64,000 nt of DNA from an uncultured Lachnospiraceae bacterium (GTDB taxonomy: Bacteria > Bacillota > Clostridia > Lachnospirales > Lachnospiraceae), in the NCBI GenBank assembly GCA_947628225.1, contig CANQYY010000005.1, positions 62,001-126,000 of the forward strand. The letters are read 5' to 3'. Shown here one piece after another: positions 1 to 10,418 of the stretch; the first letter of the stretch is position 1, and each line of letters begins with the position of its first letter. The notes beneath the pieces are model-generated. The model was not told the origin of the DNA. It searched no databases and saw only the letters and a program-made list of their open reading frames with translations. The position numbers and the translations under genes are program-made.

Positions 1-943
1 TTATATGGAATATTATAATCCGGACTATGTGTTAATTCTCGGTGGCGACCACATTTACAAAATGGATTATCAGGTCATGCTGGATTTTCACAAGGCAAAC
101 AATGCAGATATTACGATGGCGACAATTCCTGTGCCGTTAGAGGAGGCAAGCCGTTTCGGCGTCTGTATTACAGATGACACTCATCGCATTCTGGAGTTTG
201 AGGAGAAGCCGGAGCATCCGAGAAGCAATCTGGCATCCATGGGAATCTATATTTTCTCATGGCCGGTATTAAAAGAAGCGCTCATTACGTTGAAGGATCA
301 AAAAGGGTGTGACTTTGGCAAACATATTCTGCCGTATTGTCACGAGAGAGGGGACCGTATTTTTGCCTATGAGTACAATGCCTACTGGAAAGATGTAGGG
401 ACTCTCGGCTCCTATTGGGAGTCCAATATGGAGCTGATTGATTTGATTCCGATATTCAATCTGTATGAGGAATTCTGGAAAATCTATACCAGAAATGAAT
501 GGCTTCGTCCACAGTATATTGCCGGAAATGCTATTGTGGATAAAGCGATTATGGGAGATGGTTGTGAAATTTATGGAGAGGTACACAATTCCGTTATTGG
601 TTCCGATGTCATTATTGAAGAAGGCGCCGTGGTGCGGGACTCCATTATTATGAATTCCGTCCGCATCGGTAAAAATACGATATTGGACAAAACGATTGTA
701 TCCGAGGACACGGTGATTGGAGATAATTGTGTCCTGGGAGCCGGCGAAGAAAATATTGTAAACAAATTAAAGCCGGACGTATATGCCTTTAATCTTGTTA
801 CCGTGGGTGACAGAACGGTAATCCCGGATGGTGTGACGATAGGTAAAAATACTGCCATATCAGGTAAGACCACAAAGGAAGATTACCCGGACAACACCCT
901 GGCAGGGGGAGAAACTTTGATAAAGGCAGGTGACGTATTATGA
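1..943 (+). CDS. glgC: Glucose-1-phosphate adenylyltransferase catalytic subunit, 5' truncated
   Basis: GlgC makes ADP-glucose and pyrophosphate from ATP and glucose-1-phosphate, the committed step of bacterial glycogen synthesis. The window opens inside the gene, in phase from base 2. About 312 residues are visible of a family length near 420, so the N-terminal nucleotide-binding loop is missing. The visible part starts in the nucleotidyltransferase core with GGDHIYKMD, continues through SRFGV and the sugar-phosphate-binding EKP motif, and ends in hexapeptide repeats of a left-handed beta helix over the last 130 residues. The methionine at base 5 is internal, not the real start. The stop overlaps the glgD start (ATGA), so the two are translationally coupled. 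In Firmicutes such pairs form a heterotetramer with GlgC as the active partner (established knowledge). Confidence 0.95.
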   Translation, partial: YMEYYNPDYVLILGGDHIYKMDYQVMLDFHKANNADITMATIPVPLEEASRFGVCITDDTHRILEFEEKPEHPRSNLASMGIYIFSWPVLKEALITLKDQKGCDFGKHILPYCHERGDRIFAYEYNAYWKDVGTLGSYWESNMELIDLIPIFNLYEEFWKIYTRNEWLRPQYIAGNAIVDKAIMGDGCEIYGEVHNSVIGSDVIIEEGAVVRDSIIMNSVRIGKNTILDKTIVSEDTVIGDNCVLGAGEENIVNKLKPDVYAFNLVTVGDRTVIPDGVTIGKNTAISGKTTKEDYPDNTLAGGETLIKAGDVL

Positions 944-2061
944 GAGCAATAGGAATCATTCTGGCCGGTGGGAACAGCAGCCGGATGAAGGAACTGACAA
1001 GGAAACGCGCCACAGCAGCGTTGCCTGTAGCGGGAGGATACAGAGGAATTGATTTTGCGCTGAGCAGCATGTCAAATTCACATATTAATAAGGTTGGCGT
1101 TTTTACCCAGTATAATTCAAAGTCGCTGACCCAGCATCTGAATTCTTCCAAATGGTGGGACTTCGGCCGTAAGCAGGGCGGATTGTTTGTTTTTACGCCG
1201 ACCCAGACGCATGATAATAATTATTGGTATAGAGGCACGGCAGATGCGATAGCGCAGAATATCGACTTTTTGAAAACAAGCCATGAGCCGTATGTTATTA
1301 TTGCCTCCGGCGACTGCGTATATAAGATGGACATGAATACGCTGTTGGAATATCATATCGAGAAAAATGCGGATATTACCATTGTAACTAAGGATTTGGG
1401 AAAATGTGATGACCCGAGCCGTTTCGGCGTTGTATCCGTGGATGAAAACGGGCTGGTAACAGAATTTGAGGAAAAGCCGATCGTTACATCCAAAACTCTT
1501 GTATCCACGGGAATTTATGTCATCCGCCGCAGACAGCTGATTGAAATGATCGAACGCGCCGGAGATGAGGACAGATTTGATTTGGTAAAGGATATTTTTC
1601 TCCGTTACAAGGGACTGAAGAAAATATATGCTTACCAGATGGATTCTTACTGGAGCAATATTACAACAGTGGAGTCCTATTATAAGACAAATATGGACTT
1701 TCTGGAGAGGAAGACAAGACAGTATTTCTTCAATGAGTACCCACAGGTGGCATCTAAGATTGAGGATTTACCGCCGGCGAAATATAATGTCGGTTCCAAG
1801 GTAAACAACAGTCTGATCGCCAGCGGATGTATCATTAATGGGGAAGTGACGGATTCTATCTTGTTTAAAGAGGTATATGTTGGTAATAATTGTACAATAC
1901 GAAATTCCATTATACTGAATGATGTGTATATTGGAGATAATACTTATATAGAAAATTGCATCGTAGAGAGCCATGATACCATCCGGGCAAACTCCAACTA
2001 TGTGGGAACGCCGGAGGACATCAAGATTATTTTGGAACAGAACGAACGTTACGTATTGTAA
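940..2061 (+). CDS. glgD: GlgD, regulatory subunit of ADP-glucose pyrophosphorylase
   Basis: This is a 373-residue GlgC paralogue that begins with the nucleotide-binding signature [14 protein letters not shown]. It lacks the full catalytic set of GlgC: the GGDH of its partner is SGDCVYKMD here. SRFGV and EKP are kept, and the C-terminus carries beta-helix repeats from about residue 290. In Firmicutes GlgD associates with GlgC and raises its activity rather than being a strong enzyme itself (established knowledge). The start overlaps the glgC stop by 4 bases, which supports coupled translation and a fixed subunit ratio. spoVG follows after only 23 bases, so the transcript probably continues into it. 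Confidence 0.93.
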   Translation: MRAIGIILAGGNSSRMKELTRKRATAALPVAGGYRGIDFALSSMSNSHINKVGVFTQYNSKSLTQHLNSSKWWDFGRKQGGLFVFTPTQTHDNNYWYRGTADAIAQNIDFLKTSHEPYVIIASGDCVYKMDMNTLLEYHIEKNADITIVTKDLGKCDDPSRFGVVSVDENGLVTEFEEKPIVTSKTLVSTGIYVIRRRQLIEMIERAGDEDRFDLVKDIFLRYKGLKKIYAYQMDSYWSNITTVESYYKTNMDFLERKTRQYFFNEYPQVASKIEDLPPAKYNVGSKVNNSLIASGCIINGEVTDSILFKEVYVGNNCTIRNSIILNDVYIGDNTYIENCIVESHDTIRANSNYVGTPEDIKIILEQNERYVL

Positions 2062-2084
2062 AAACAAGAAAAGGGGGAAGCAAA

Positions 2085-2363
2085 ATGCAAATCACAGATA
2101 TTCGCATTCGGGTAGTGAGCAAAGAATCGAAAATGAAGGCAGTTGTTTCTGTCACCTTTGATGATGCATTTGTAGTTCACGACATAAAGGTAATTGAAGG
2201 GGAAAAAGGCCTATTTATTGCCATGCCCAGTAAAAAAACACCGGATGGAGAATACCGGGATATTGCTCACCCGATCAATGGCGATATGCGGGCGGTATTG
2301 CAGGATGCAATCTTAGAGAAATTCCAGCAGGCATTAGAGGAAATGCCGGAAGATGCGGAATAG
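2085..2363 (+). CDS. spoVG: SpoVG family RNA/DNA-binding regulator
   Basis: This 92-residue protein matches SpoVG over its full length, opening [20 protein letters not shown] and containing [23 protein letters not shown], the most conserved part of the family. SpoVG proteins are small dimeric nucleic-acid-binding regulators linked to asymmetric septation, and in other Firmicutes to virulence and capsule genes. The ATG has a purine-rich site (AAAAGGGGGAAG) about 6 bases upstream. It lies 23 bases after glgD and is followed by a strong hairpin terminator, so it is the last gene of the visible glgC-glgD-spoVG unit. No separate promoter fits in the short gap. Linkage to glycogen genes hints at growth-phase control, but that is inference. 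Confidence 0.93.
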   Translation: MQITDIRIRVVSKESKMKAVVSVTFDDAFVVHDIKVIEGEKGLFIAMPSKKTPDGEYRDIAHPINGDMRAVLQDAILEKFQQALEEMPEDAE

Positions 2364-2380
2364 TGAAAGGAAGAAGGAAA

Positions 2381-2436
2381 GGAATCGGTCATGGGGCATA
2401 AGGGGATTTTGCTTATGAGTCCATGACCGATTTCTT
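2381..2436 (+). terminator. Rho-independent terminator after spoVG
   Basis: A 12-bp perfect stem (2383-2394 with 2421-2432) is extended outward by a G-U and a G-C pair. A second 6-bp stem lies inside it (CATAAG 2397-2402 with CTTATG 2412-2417). A short T-rich tract (TTTCTT) follows. It would end the glgC-glgD-spoVG transcript. Confidence 0.75.
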
Positions 2437-2465
2437 GTTGCCATTTTCCGCCTTGAGTGGTATGA

Positions 2466-2543
2466 TAACCCGAGGATATATCGTTTTACCCTTCCTGCTG
2501 TTTGGCGCAGCCGTAAGGGGGCGGTAGTATCGTCGGGTAAAAC
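2466..2543 (+). promoter_or_regulatory. Inverted repeats in the pth leader, function unknown
   Basis: GTTTTACCC at 2483-2491 pairs perfectly with GGGTAAAAC at 2535-2543. The same right arm can instead pair through TCGGGT (2533-2538) with ACCCGA (2468-2473). These are two mutually exclusive hairpins just upstream of the pth ribosome binding site. I do not recognise a known RNA family and see no T-run, so this is described as structure only. Confidence 0.35.
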
Positions 2544-2569
2544 TTATGGAAACAGGAGGGGCTTCGTAT

Positions 2570-3145
2570 ATGTATTTGATTGTCGGTCTGGGAAATCCGG
2601 GTATGGAATATGCGGCTACCAGACATAATATCGGATTTGATATGATAACCTATTTATGCGATAAATATGGAATTTCCCTGAGAAGCAGGGAACATAAAGC
2701 GCTTGTGGGCAAGGGAGTTATAGAGGGGGAAAAGGTCATGGTGGCGCAGCCTCAGACCTATATGAACCTCAGCGGGGAGAGCGTTCGCGCCCTGATGGAT
2801 TACTATAAACTTGATTTGGATAAACTCCTTATCATCTATGACGATATCAATCTGGAGGTAGGGCAGATCCGCGTCCGTCCAAAGGGCAGCGCCGGAGGCC
2901 ATAACGGAATAAAAAATATTATTGCCCATCTGGGGACCCAGGAATTTTCCCGGATAAAGATCGGAGTGGGAAAAACGCCGACGGGAGGAGATTTAGTAAA
3001 TCATGTGCTGGGGAGATTTTCAAAAGAAGAAGATGGTATGTTCCGGGATGTTTTTTCCCTGGCGGAGGAAGCTGTTCTTGCCATTATGAAAGAAGGCGTG
3101 GAAAGCGCGATGAACCGGGTAAACGGGAAACGGATAGAGAGGTAG
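2570..3145 (+). CDS. pth: Peptidyl-tRNA hydrolase
   Basis: Pth releases peptides from prematurely dropped peptidyl-tRNA and so recycles tRNA in the cytoplasm. The 191-residue product opens MYLIVGLGNPG and has the catalytic region with Asn9 and His19 (RHNIGF), the QPQTYMNLSG block, and YDDINLEVGQIRVR followed by GSAGGHNGI. The reading frame is open back to 2546, but the family starts at MYLIVGLGNPG, and GGAGGGG lies about 10 bases before 2570, so I chose that ATG. mfd begins 3 bases after the stop. The pth-mfd pair is a conserved Firmicute arrangement. Confidence 0.95.
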   Translation: MYLIVGLGNPGMEYAATRHNIGFDMITYLCDKYGISLRSREHKALVGKGVIEGEKVMVAQPQTYMNLSGESVRALMDYYKLDLDKLLIIYDDINLEVGQIRVRPKGSAGGHNGIKNIIAHLGTQEFSRIKIGVGKTPTGGDLVNHVLGRFSKEEDGMFRDVFSLAEEAVLAIMKEGVESAMNRVNGKRIER

Positions 3146-3148
3146 ACA

Positions 3149-6100
3149 GTGGAAACATTACTTGCCCCTTTAGGGGAACTGGAAGAATTCATACAGCTGA
3201 AACTTGCGATGGAGAAGGGAGATACACCGGTTCATGTGGTTGGCGCCATAGATGCCCAGAGATGTCATTTTCTTTACGGATTATCGGAGGGCTGGGATTT
3301 TCGCCTGATCGTGACCCATAATGAAATCCGCGCCAAGGAAATTGTAGAGGATTATCGGATGTATGACAGAAATGTCATGTATTATCCGGCAAAGGATTTA
3401 ATTTTTTACAGCGCCGATGTCCATGGACAGGCAATCGTGAAGGAGCGCCTGAAGGTCATAAAAAAAATAGCCGAAAATGAGCCGGTAACTATTGTTACAA
3501 CGGTAGATGCCGGTATGGACTATTGCATCCCTCTTTCTTCATACGAACAGAATAAGATTACCCTTTCCGTTGGCAGTACAGTGGATTTGGAGGAAATCCG
3601 CCATAGCCTGTCCGATATGGGATATGAAAATGCGGCGCAGGTAGAAACAGAAGGGGAGTTCTCTATCCGGGGCGGTATTCTGGATGTCTTTCCTCTTACG
3701 GAGGAAACGCCGTGCCGAATAGAATTGTGGGGAGATGAAATTGACACGATACGGAGCATTGACGTGGAGAGCCAGCGTTCCGTGGAAAATCTGGAAAAAA
3801 TCGAGCTGTATCCGGCGGCAGAAATTTTTATGACAACGGACAGGGCTCTTTCTGCCCTGCGGAAAATTTCGTCCGACATGGAGAAATGCGTCAGGGAATT
3901 TAAAGAACAGGGAAAAAACGAAGAGGCGGCGAGATTGCGGCAAAACGTGGAAAACTTCAAAGATACCTTCGAGGCATATCACGGAATGGTAAATCTGGAG
4001 AGCTATATCCGGTATTTTGCCAAAGAGCCGGATGGCTCCCTTTGTACGGTTTCCTTCTTTGATTATTTTAAAAACCGCCGCGCGGCTGTTTTTCTGGATG
4101 AACCAAACCGCTGTGTGGAGCGGGCGGAAACCGTCGAGTATGAATTTCGGGAAAGCATGGTAAATCGTCTGGAAAAGGGATATATCCTGCCGGAGCAGAT
4201 GGATGTTTTATATTCCCTGCCCCAGCTCTTCCATAAGCTGCAAAGTTATCCTCTCATGCTTATGTCCACGCTGGATCTGGCAGTTAAAGATTTGCCCGTC
4301 CGGCGGAAATTTTATTTTCAGGTGCAGTCCGCGCCTTCTTACAACAACAATTTTTCCCTGTTGGCAAAGGACATTTTGAGATTAAAGAAGCAAAAATACC
4401 GGGTACTGTTAGTATCTGCTTCGGAAACAAGGGGAAGACGGCTCTGCGAGGATTTAATGGATTTTGATATTTCCGCTTTTTACGACGGGGAAATGGAACA
4501 TGTTTTGTCGCCGGGAGAGGTAATGGTTACAAAGGCTAATGTCCGGAAGGGGTTTGAATATCCCTCTCTCCGATTTATTATAGTGACAGAAAGCGATATT
4601 TTCAGCGGGCTGAAAAAGAAAAAAAAGAAAAAAAGAAAATCGTATACCGGAGCGGCGATACACAGCTTTCAGGATCTGAAAATAGGGGATTATGTTGTCC
4701 ACGAGAATCATGGGCTCGGTATTTATCAGGGAATCGAAAAGATAGAAGTGGGACAGGTGACAAAGGACTACTTAAAGGTGTCCTATGCCGCCGGCAGCAA
4801 TCTCTATGTACCCGCCACCTCATTAGAGGTATTGCAAAAATATGCCGACAGGGATGCCAAAGCGCCGAAACTGAACCGATTAAATTCGCCGGAATGGAAA
4901 AGAACCAAAACAAAGGTCCGGGGAGCGGTGCAGGAGATAGCGCAGGAACTGGTCGAACTGTATGCCAGGCGGCAGACAAAACAGGGGCATTCTTTTTCAA
5001 AGGATACGGTGTGGCAGAAGGAGTTTGAAGAACTGTTCCCTTATGAGGAAACAGACGACCAGATAAAATCCATTGAAGCGGTAAAGAAGGATATGGAAAG
5101 TGATAAAATCATGGACCGCCTGATCTGTGGCGATGTGGGCTATGGGAAAACGGAAATTGCCATCCGGGCTGCCTTTAAAGCAGTTATGGACGACAGGCAG
5201 GTGGCGTTTCTGGTGCCTACTACTATTTTAGCGGCACAGCACTATAATACCTTCACCCAGAGAATGAAAAATTTTGGCATTAATGTAGAACTTCTCTGCC
5301 GGCTTCGCACTCCGTCCGAGCAGAAAAAAACAATAGAGGGGCTGCGAAAAGGAAGCGTGGATATTGTTGTGGGAACGCACCGGCTGTTAGGAAAAGAAAT
5401 CTCTTATAAAAATCTGGGGCTTTTAATTGTAGACGAGGAACAGCGTTTTGGAGTAACGCACAAGGAGAAGCTCAAGCAGATTAAAAATGATATTGATGTC
5501 CTGACGCTGACAGCGACGCCGATACCGCGGACGCTGCATATGAGTCTGGTGGGAATCCGTGATATGAGCGTATTAGAGGAGCCGCCGGTAGACCGCATGC
5601 CGATTCAGACCTTTGTGATGGAAAAAAATCAGGAAATCGTGAGAGAAGCTATCATCCGGGAGATTGGGAGAGGCGGGCAGGTATATTATGTATACAACCG
5701 TGTAAACAACATGGATATTGTCGTAAATGAAATAGCGAAACTGGTACCGGAGGCAGTGGTGGCATTTGCCCACGGGCAGATGAACGAGCGGCAGCTGGAA
5801 AAGACGATGTTTCAGTTTGTGCAGGGGGAAATTGATGTACTGGTATCAACTACTATTGTAGAAACCGGACTGGATATTCCGAATGTCAATACAATTATTA
5901 TTGAGGATGCCGACCGGATGGGTCTGTCCCAGTTATATCAGCTTCGGGGCCGCGTCGGACGGAGTAACCGGACAGCCTATGCTTTCCTTATGTATAGGCG
6001 GGATAAAATGCTAAAGGAAGTGGCAGAAAAGCGCCTTGCGGCTATCCGTGAATTTACGGAACTGGGTTCCGGTTTCCGCATTTCCATGCGGGATTTGGAA

Positions 6101-6697
6101 ATCCGGGGCGCCGGAAATCTGCTGGGAGCAAGGCAGCACGGCCATATGGAAGCCGTGGGCTATGACTTATATTGCAAGATGCTGAATGAGGCGGTCAAAA
6201 AGCTGAAGGGAGAGGCGATCGAAAAACAGGATTATGAAACAAGTGTGGATATAAAGGTTGACGCATTTATTCCGGTCAGTTATATTAAGAATGAATTCCA
6301 AAAACTGGATGTGTATAAACGGATTGCAGAAATTGAAACCGAAGAGGAAAAAAACGATATGCTGGATGAGCTTTTGGATCGTTTTGGCGAGCCGCCTAAA
6401 AGCGTTATAAATCTTTTGCGGATTGCCCTTTTGAAGGCAAAGGCGCATCAGGCTTATATTACGGACATTACCGATAAAGGAGGAAATCTCCGCTTGGATA
6501 TGTACCGGCAGGCAGAGCTTGATCCGGCGGGGATTCCGGCATTGGTAGCGGGGATGGGAAGACGGCTTCGATTTGTGCCGGGGGCTGCTCCGTATTTTCT
6601 CTATGAGCCGGAAGGCAATCTTTTAGCGCAGGCGGAAATGATAACGGAGCAGATTAGTAAACTGTGTTCAGAAAAAGGAGGAAATGATGAAGGATAA
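3149..6697 (+). CDS. mfd: Transcription-repair coupling factor Mfd
   Basis: Mfd is a DNA translocase that removes RNA polymerase stalled at lesions and recruits UvrA. The 1182-residue product has the usual full length. Visible parts are a UvrB-homology N-terminal half; a basic linker ([11 protein letters not shown]) near residue 490; the RNA-polymerase-interacting CarD-like domain from [15 protein letters not shown]; a RecG-like helicase with Walker [10 protein letters not shown] near residue 660 and DEEQRFG near 760; QLRGRVGRS in motif VI; and a TRCF C-terminal domain (LLDRFGEPP). The start is GTG, 3 bases after pth. The 3' end overlaps the next lipoprotein gene by 11 bases. The linker is encoded by A-rich runs, but the frame stays open through it. 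Confidence 0.96.
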   Translation: METLLAPLGELEEFIQLKLAMEKGDTPVHVVGAIDAQRCHFLYGLSEGWDFRLIVTHNEIRAKEIVEDYRMYDRNVMYYPAKDLIFYSADVHGQAIVKERLKVIKKIAENEPVTIVTTVDAGMDYCIPLSSYEQNKITLSVGSTVDLEEIRHSLSDMGYENAAQVETEGEFSIRGGILDVFPLTEETPCRIELWGDEIDTIRSIDVESQRSVENLEKIELYPAAEIFMTTDRALSALRKISSDMEKCVREFKEQGKNEEAARLRQNVENFKDTFEAYHGMVNLESYIRYFAKEPDGSLCTVSFFDYFKNRRAAVFLDEPNRCVERAETVEYEFRESMVNRLEKGYILPEQMDVLYSLPQLFHKLQSYPLMLMSTLDLAVKDLPVRRKFYFQVQSAPSYNNNFSLLAKDILRLKKQKYRVLLVSASETRGRRLCEDLMDFDISAFYDGEMEHVLSPGEVMVTKANVRKGFEYPSLRFIIVTESDIFSGLKKKKKKKRKSYTGAAIHSFQDLKIGDYVVHENHGLGIYQGIEKIEVGQVTKDYLKVSYAAGSNLYVPATSLEVLQKYADRDAKAPKLNRLNSPEWKRTKTKVRGAVQEIAQELVELYARRQTKQGHSFSKDTVWQKEFEELFPYEETDDQIKSIEAVKKDMESDKIMDRLICGDVGYGKTEIAIRAAFKAVMDDRQVAFLVPTTILAAQHYNTFTQRMKNFGINVELLCRLRTPSEQKKTIEGLRKGSVDIVVGTHRLLGKEISYKNLGLLIVDEEQRFGVTHKEKLKQIKNDIDVLTLTATPIPRTLHMSLVGIRDMSVLEEPPVDRMPIQTFVMEKNQEIVREAIIREIGRGGQVYYVYNRVNNMDIVVNEIAKLVPEAVVAFAHGQMNERQLEKTMFQFVQGEIDVLVSTTIVETGLDIPNVNTIIIEDADRMGLSQLYQLRGRVGRSNRTAYAFLMYRRDKMLKEVAEKRLAAIREFTELGSGFRISMRDLEIRGAGNLLGARQHGHMEAVGYDLYCKMLNEAVKKLKGEAIEKQDYETSVDIKVDAFIPVSYIKNEFQKLDVYKRIAEIETEEEKNDMLDELLDRFGEPPKSVINLLRIALLKAKAHQAYITDITDKGGNLRLDMYRQAELDPAGIPALVAGMGRRLRFVPGAAPYFLYEPEGNLLAQAEMITEQISKLCSEKGGNDEG

Positions 6698-7667
6698 AAT
6701 AACGGCGGCTCTGGTCTGCCTGTGCCTGTGTCTGGGCATGGCGGCATGCGGGGGCGCAGAAGAGGAAAAACCCGTATCCAATGTGGAAAATGCAGCTTTG
6801 GTAAGCAACGGAACGTTAGAAGACGGCTCTACGGCATTGGCAGTCGGAAAGACGAAGGTATCCTATCAGGAATACAAAATTTATTATTATTTTATGAAGA
6901 GCCAGTACGAAAATGTGCTTACCTCAGATGTTTGGAAGTATTCCGGGATGAAACAGGGGAAAAAAAGCATTGGGGAGGAAGCCATAGAGGATGTCCTCCG
7001 TCTGATCATCCAGGTTAAAGTGATTGTCAAAAGGGCGGAAAAGCAGGGGGTAACGCTAGCGCCGGACGAAAAAGAGGCGGCAGATTATCAGGCAAAAAAA
7101 TTTTATGAAAAGCTGCCGGATTCCGTGAAAAAGGAAAACAGCATGAACGTAGCGACGCTCTCTTCTATATTGGAGGAAAACAGGCTGGCGGAAAAAATGT
7201 ATCATATAGTAATAGGAAAAGTGGATACCGGCGTCACAGCGGAGCAGGGAAAAGCGGCGAGGGTGCAGCTGATTTATCTTAAAGCGGAGACCGCCGCAAG
7301 AGAACAGGTAAAACAGAAGGCGCAACAGTTATACCAGCAGGTGAAGGCCTCCGGCAGCAATTTTTATCGTCTGGCGAGGGAAAACACACAGGCAGAGAGC
7401 ATCGAATATCTTATCGGCGGGGCGGACAAGAGGAAAAACCTTGCCAATGCGGTACTGAGGCTGAAGGCGTATGAGGTATCCCCCGTGGTGGAAGAGCAGG
7501 AAGGCTATTATATTGCGTACTGCGTGAACTCCTCCAATACGCAGATAAACAATGAATATAAAAATCAGGTTGTGGAAGAGCGGCAGACCCTTGCCTTTCA
7601 AAACGCTTATAAGAGCTGGTCGGAGGAATACGAGGTTAAAGTCAGTAAGTCACTGCTGGTAAAATAA
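6687..7667 (+). CDS. Parvulin-like peptidyl-prolyl isomerase lipoprotein (PrsA/SurA type)
   Basis: The N-terminus is a lipoprotein signal: a positive start, a hydrophobic LVCLCLCLG stretch, and the lipobox MAAC followed by Gly-Gly, so the mature protein should be anchored to the outer face of the membrane. Residues 40-190 resemble a SurA/PrsA N-terminal chaperone domain. Residues 190-290 form a degenerate parvulin-type PPIase region, in which the usual LGG/F-rich motif reads IGGADKRKNL. PrsA-class proteins fold exported proteins, which fits the many secreted products nearby. Two ATGs are adjacent, and 6687 has the better spacing from AGGAGG. Isomerase activity is uncertain because of the divergent domain. 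Confidence 0.8.
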   Translation: MKDKITAALVCLCLCLGMAACGGAEEEKPVSNVENAALVSNGTLEDGSTALAVGKTKVSYQEYKIYYYFMKSQYENVLTSDVWKYSGMKQGKKSIGEEAIEDVLRLIIQVKVIVKRAEKQGVTLAPDEKEAADYQAKKFYEKLPDSVKKENSMNVATLSSILEENRLAEKMYHIVIGKVDTGVTAEQGKAARVQLIYLKAETAAREQVKQKAQQLYQQVKASGSNFYRLARENTQAESIEYLIGGADKRKNLANAVLRLKAYEVSPVVEEQEGYYIAYCVNSSNTQINNEYKNQVVEERQTLAFQNAYKSWSEEYEVKVSKSLLVK

Positions 7668-7676
7668 CCGGCAGTG
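7651..7676 (+). promoter_or_regulatory. Hairpin between the PPIase stop and the malQ start
   Basis: CACTGCTGG (7651-7659) pairs with CCGGCAGTG (7668-7676), 9 bp with one G-U pair and an A-rich loop containing the upstream stop codon. No T-run follows. The malQ ribosome site (AGGAG) begins a few bases later. It may act in mRNA processing or translation rather than termination. Confidence 0.3.
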
Positions 7677-7692
7677 GGATAGGAGTGCATAT

Positions 7693-9198
7693 ATGCGGAA
7701 AAGTGGAATTTTATTGCCGGTGGCAAGCCTGCCTTCCCGGTACGGAATCGGCTGCTTTGATGAAAGCGCCTATGAGTTTGTGGATGCCCTGGCGCAGGCG
7801 GGTCAGGGATATTGGCAGATTCTGCCTATGGGGCCTACCGGATATGGGGATTCTCCCTATCAGTCCTTTTCTACCTTTGCCGGAAACCCTTATTTTATAT
7901 CCCTTAGCGAACTGGTAAAAAAGGGATATATCAGAGAGGATGAATGTGAGGAAGCGGCGGCGGGCACCAGCGAGGGCTATGTCCGTTATGAGGATATTTA
8001 CAAGAACCGTTTTACGCTCCTGCGCAAGGCGTTTGACCGGAGCGGCATCGAAACCGAGCCGGAGTTTAATGCGTTTATTCAGGAAAACAATGACTGGCTT
8101 CCCGATTATGCCCTCTTTATGGCAATCAAGGACAGCAGGGGCGGACAGAGCTATCTGGAATGGGAGGAGGAGCTCCGCCTGCGGAAGGCAGGAGCGATGG
8201 TTTCCTATAAAAATAAATTAATTGATGATGTTAATTTTTATCAGTTTTTACAATATGAATTTAACTGTCAGTGGAAAAAACTAAAAAGCTATGCGAATGA
8301 AAAGGGAGTGCAGATTATCGGGGACATTCCGATTTACGTGGCGCTTGACAGCGCGGATACCTGGGCGCATCCGGAGCTGTTTCAGTTTGATGAAAAAGGG
8401 ATGCCTGTAGGCGTGGCAGGGTGTCCGCCGGATGCCTTCTCCCCTACCGGACAGCTTTGGGGGAACCCTCTCTATAACTGGGAGGCCCATAAAAAAGACG
8501 GTTATTCATGGTGGACGGCGCGGATCAGGCATTGCTGCCAATGGTATGATATGGTCAGGATTGACCACTTTCGCGGCTTTGATGAATATTATGCGATTCC
8601 CTATGGAGATGCCACGGCAGAATTTGGAAAATGGGAGCCCGGTCCCGGGATGGATTTATTCCGGGTATTAAAAAAAGAGCTGGGAGAGCTGAATATTATA
8701 GCGGAGGATCTTGGCTTTTTGACGGATTCTGTCCGGGCGATGTTAAAAGAGTCCGGGTTTCCGGGGATGAAGGTATTGCAGTTTGCCTTTGACTCCCGCG
8801 AGGACAGCGATTATCTTCCCTACCGGTATGATAAAAATTCTGTGGTATATACGGGAACCCATGACAATGCCACCACATTCAGCTGGTGGCGGGAGTTAAA
8901 ACCGCAGGATAAAGAAGTGGCGCTCCGTTATATGAACCGGGGAAGATTTACGGGCAGAAAAAAACTGACCTGGGAACTTATCTGTCTGGCAATGGCGAGC
9001 GTGTCGGATTTGTGCATTATTCCGATGCAGGATTATCTGTGCCTGCCAAATGCCGCCAGAATTAATACGCCCTCTACGATAGGAGCCAACTGGCAGTGGA
9101 GAATGAAAAAAGGGGCTTTTACAGAAAAGCTGCAGAAAAAGATCAGAAAGATGACGAAATTATATGGCAGGAAGACGGATGGATCAGAACGGGGATAG
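7693..9198 (+). CDS. malQ: 4-alpha-glucanotransferase (amylomaltase, GH77)
   Basis: MalQ moves alpha-1,4-glucan segments between malto-oligosaccharides and releases glucose, serving maltodextrin and glycogen turnover in the cytoplasm. The 501-residue product shows the GH77 landmarks: SGILLPVASLPSRYGIG at the start, the QILPMGPTGYGDSPYQ subsite region, nucleophile Asp291 in MVRIDHFRG, acid/base Glu338 in AEDLG, and the third carboxylate Asp391 in GTHDNAT. There is no signal peptide. The ATG follows AGGAG by 7 bases. It is 25 bases downstream of the lipoprotein gene and may be read through from mfd. It converges with tmcAL, leaving 29 bases between the stops. Confidence 0.95.
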   Translation: MRKSGILLPVASLPSRYGIGCFDESAYEFVDALAQAGQGYWQILPMGPTGYGDSPYQSFSTFAGNPYFISLSELVKKGYIREDECEEAAAGTSEGYVRYEDIYKNRFTLLRKAFDRSGIETEPEFNAFIQENNDWLPDYALFMAIKDSRGGQSYLEWEEELRLRKAGAMVSYKNKLIDDVNFYQFLQYEFNCQWKKLKSYANEKGVQIIGDIPIYVALDSADTWAHPELFQFDEKGMPVGVAGCPPDAFSPTGQLWGNPLYNWEAHKKDGYSWWTARIRHCCQWYDMVRIDHFRGFDEYYAIPYGDATAEFGKWEPGPGMDLFRVLKKELGELNIIAEDLGFLTDSVRAMLKESGFPGMKVLQFAFDSREDSDYLPYRYDKNSVVYTGTHDNATTFSWWRELKPQDKEVALRYMNRGRFTGRKKLTWELICLAMASVSDLCIIPMQDYLCLPNAARINTPSTIGANWQWRMKKGAFTEKLQKKIRKMTKLYGRKTDGSERG

Positions 9199-9227
9199 CT
9201 GCCTTGCCGTTATCCGGCATTACCTGT

Positions 9228-10370
9228 TTAGCGTATTACAATAGGGGAACGCTGGTATTCATTGGGCAGCTTTGTATTGTATTTTCGACAGTAGGTCTGG
9301 CGATACAGGTGGGAAGCAAAGAGATCCTGCTCCAGCAGATGTCTGGCAAACAGACCAAGAGAATGGATATCGTCAGAAAGTTTTGTCAGAAAAATACAGG
9401 AAGGAGAGAAGGAGCCGGATTTTTTTAACAGCGCGCCGGCTTCTTTTTTCATGCCCAGAAGCCTCAGGTATGGAATCACAGGGGGGGTATTTTCTACAGA
9501 GAGAAGGCACTGTAAAATACCCCGGCGGATCCGCCCGGCGGTGTATGCCCTGGTTTGGCACCGGTTGATAAAATCCCCGGCGGATTGGTACAAATCGATA
9601 TATTTTGCCATGCGGCGGGCTAAATCCGGAGAAATATCCTTGTAGCGGGTTAAATCCTCACAGCGGAGCAGGGCATACCCAATCATATCCGAAAAATCCT
9701 CCAGAGTCATATGAGGGGTGGAGCTGTCACATATCTTTGCCCGCAGCGCGGCGCCGCTGGGATGCTCCGCTTTTACATCGGCGTCAGCCTCGTGATAGGC
9801 TTGCCCCTTTCGCAAAATGGTGATAGGATTCAGGGAAGAACCGGTCTTCAGGATAGACAGGCAGTATTCAATACCAAGAATATTATTAGGCTGGCTGAGG
9901 ATCGCCTCATCTATGCTGCTGACCTGCGACAGGGCATGGACTCTGGCGGCAGGATAGGACAGGCCATGGCGCAGCGCCTCATCTAAGGATTGACGGAATT
10001 CCTTTCCCTCCTCTGACAGCAGCAGCGCGATCTCAGATAAAAGGCGGATATCTCCGCATTCGCTGCCAAAGCAGACATCGGAAACAAAACCGAGGCCGGA
10101 CAGGGCAAGGATTCCTCCCAGGGCAAAATCCCCGGCGCTGGAGATGCCAAACCGGAGAGGGAGTTCAAAAACCAAATCCGCGCCTCCCTTTAATGCCTGC
10201 TCGGTCCGGGTATATTTATTAAAGATAGCGGGTTCGCCCCTCTGGACAAAATCGCCGTTCATAATAATGACGGCGAAATCGGCGCCGGTTATTTTCTTCG
10301 CCTGTTCGATCAGATAAGCATGGCCGCTGTGAAACGGGTTAAATTCACTGATGATCCCTACTGCTTTCAT
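9228..10370 (-). CDS. tmcAL: tRNA(Met) cytidine acetate ligase (TmcAL, formerly YlbM)
   Basis: TmcAL uses ATP and acetate to N4-acetylate the wobble cytidine of elongator tRNA-Met in Firmicutes. The 380-residue protein has the HIGH-type nucleotidyltransferase signature GIISEFNPFHSGH at its start, then IIMNGDFVQRGEPA, with FELPLRF and CFGSECGDI further on, all typical of the family. The frame is open upstream, but MKAVGIIS at 10370 follows AAGGAGG at correct spacing on the minus strand. It sits 48 bases downstream of the GDSL esterase gene and shares its strand, so they are likely co-transcribed. Confidence 0.9.
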   Translation of the reverse strand: MKAVGIISEFNPFHSGHAYLIEQAKKITGADFAVIIMNGDFVQRGEPAIFNKYTRTEQALKGGADLVFELPLRFGISSAGDFALGGILALSGLGFVSDVCFGSECGDIRLLSEIALLLSEEGKEFRQSLDEALRHGLSYPAARVHALSQVSSIDEAILSQPNNILGIEYCLSILKTGSSLNPITILRKGQAYHEADADVKAEHPSGAALRAKICDSSTPHMTLEDFSDMIGYALLRCEDLTRYKDISPDLARRMAKYIDLYQSAGDFINRCQTRAYTAGRIRRGILQCLLSVENTPPVIPYLRLLGMKKEAGALLKKSGSFSPSCIFLTKLSDDIHSLGLFARHLLEQDLFASHLYRQTYCRKYNTKLPNEYQRSPIVIR

Positions 10371-10418
10371 AAAGTCCTCCTTAAATAAACTCTGTGCCTG
10401 TACGGGCATCTGCGGTTT

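Noticed and set aside
4611..4642. A-rich slippery tract in mfd as a frameshift or programmed slippage site
   Set aside because: The frame is open on both sides and a basic linker is normal at this place in Mfd; there is no sign of a broken gene.
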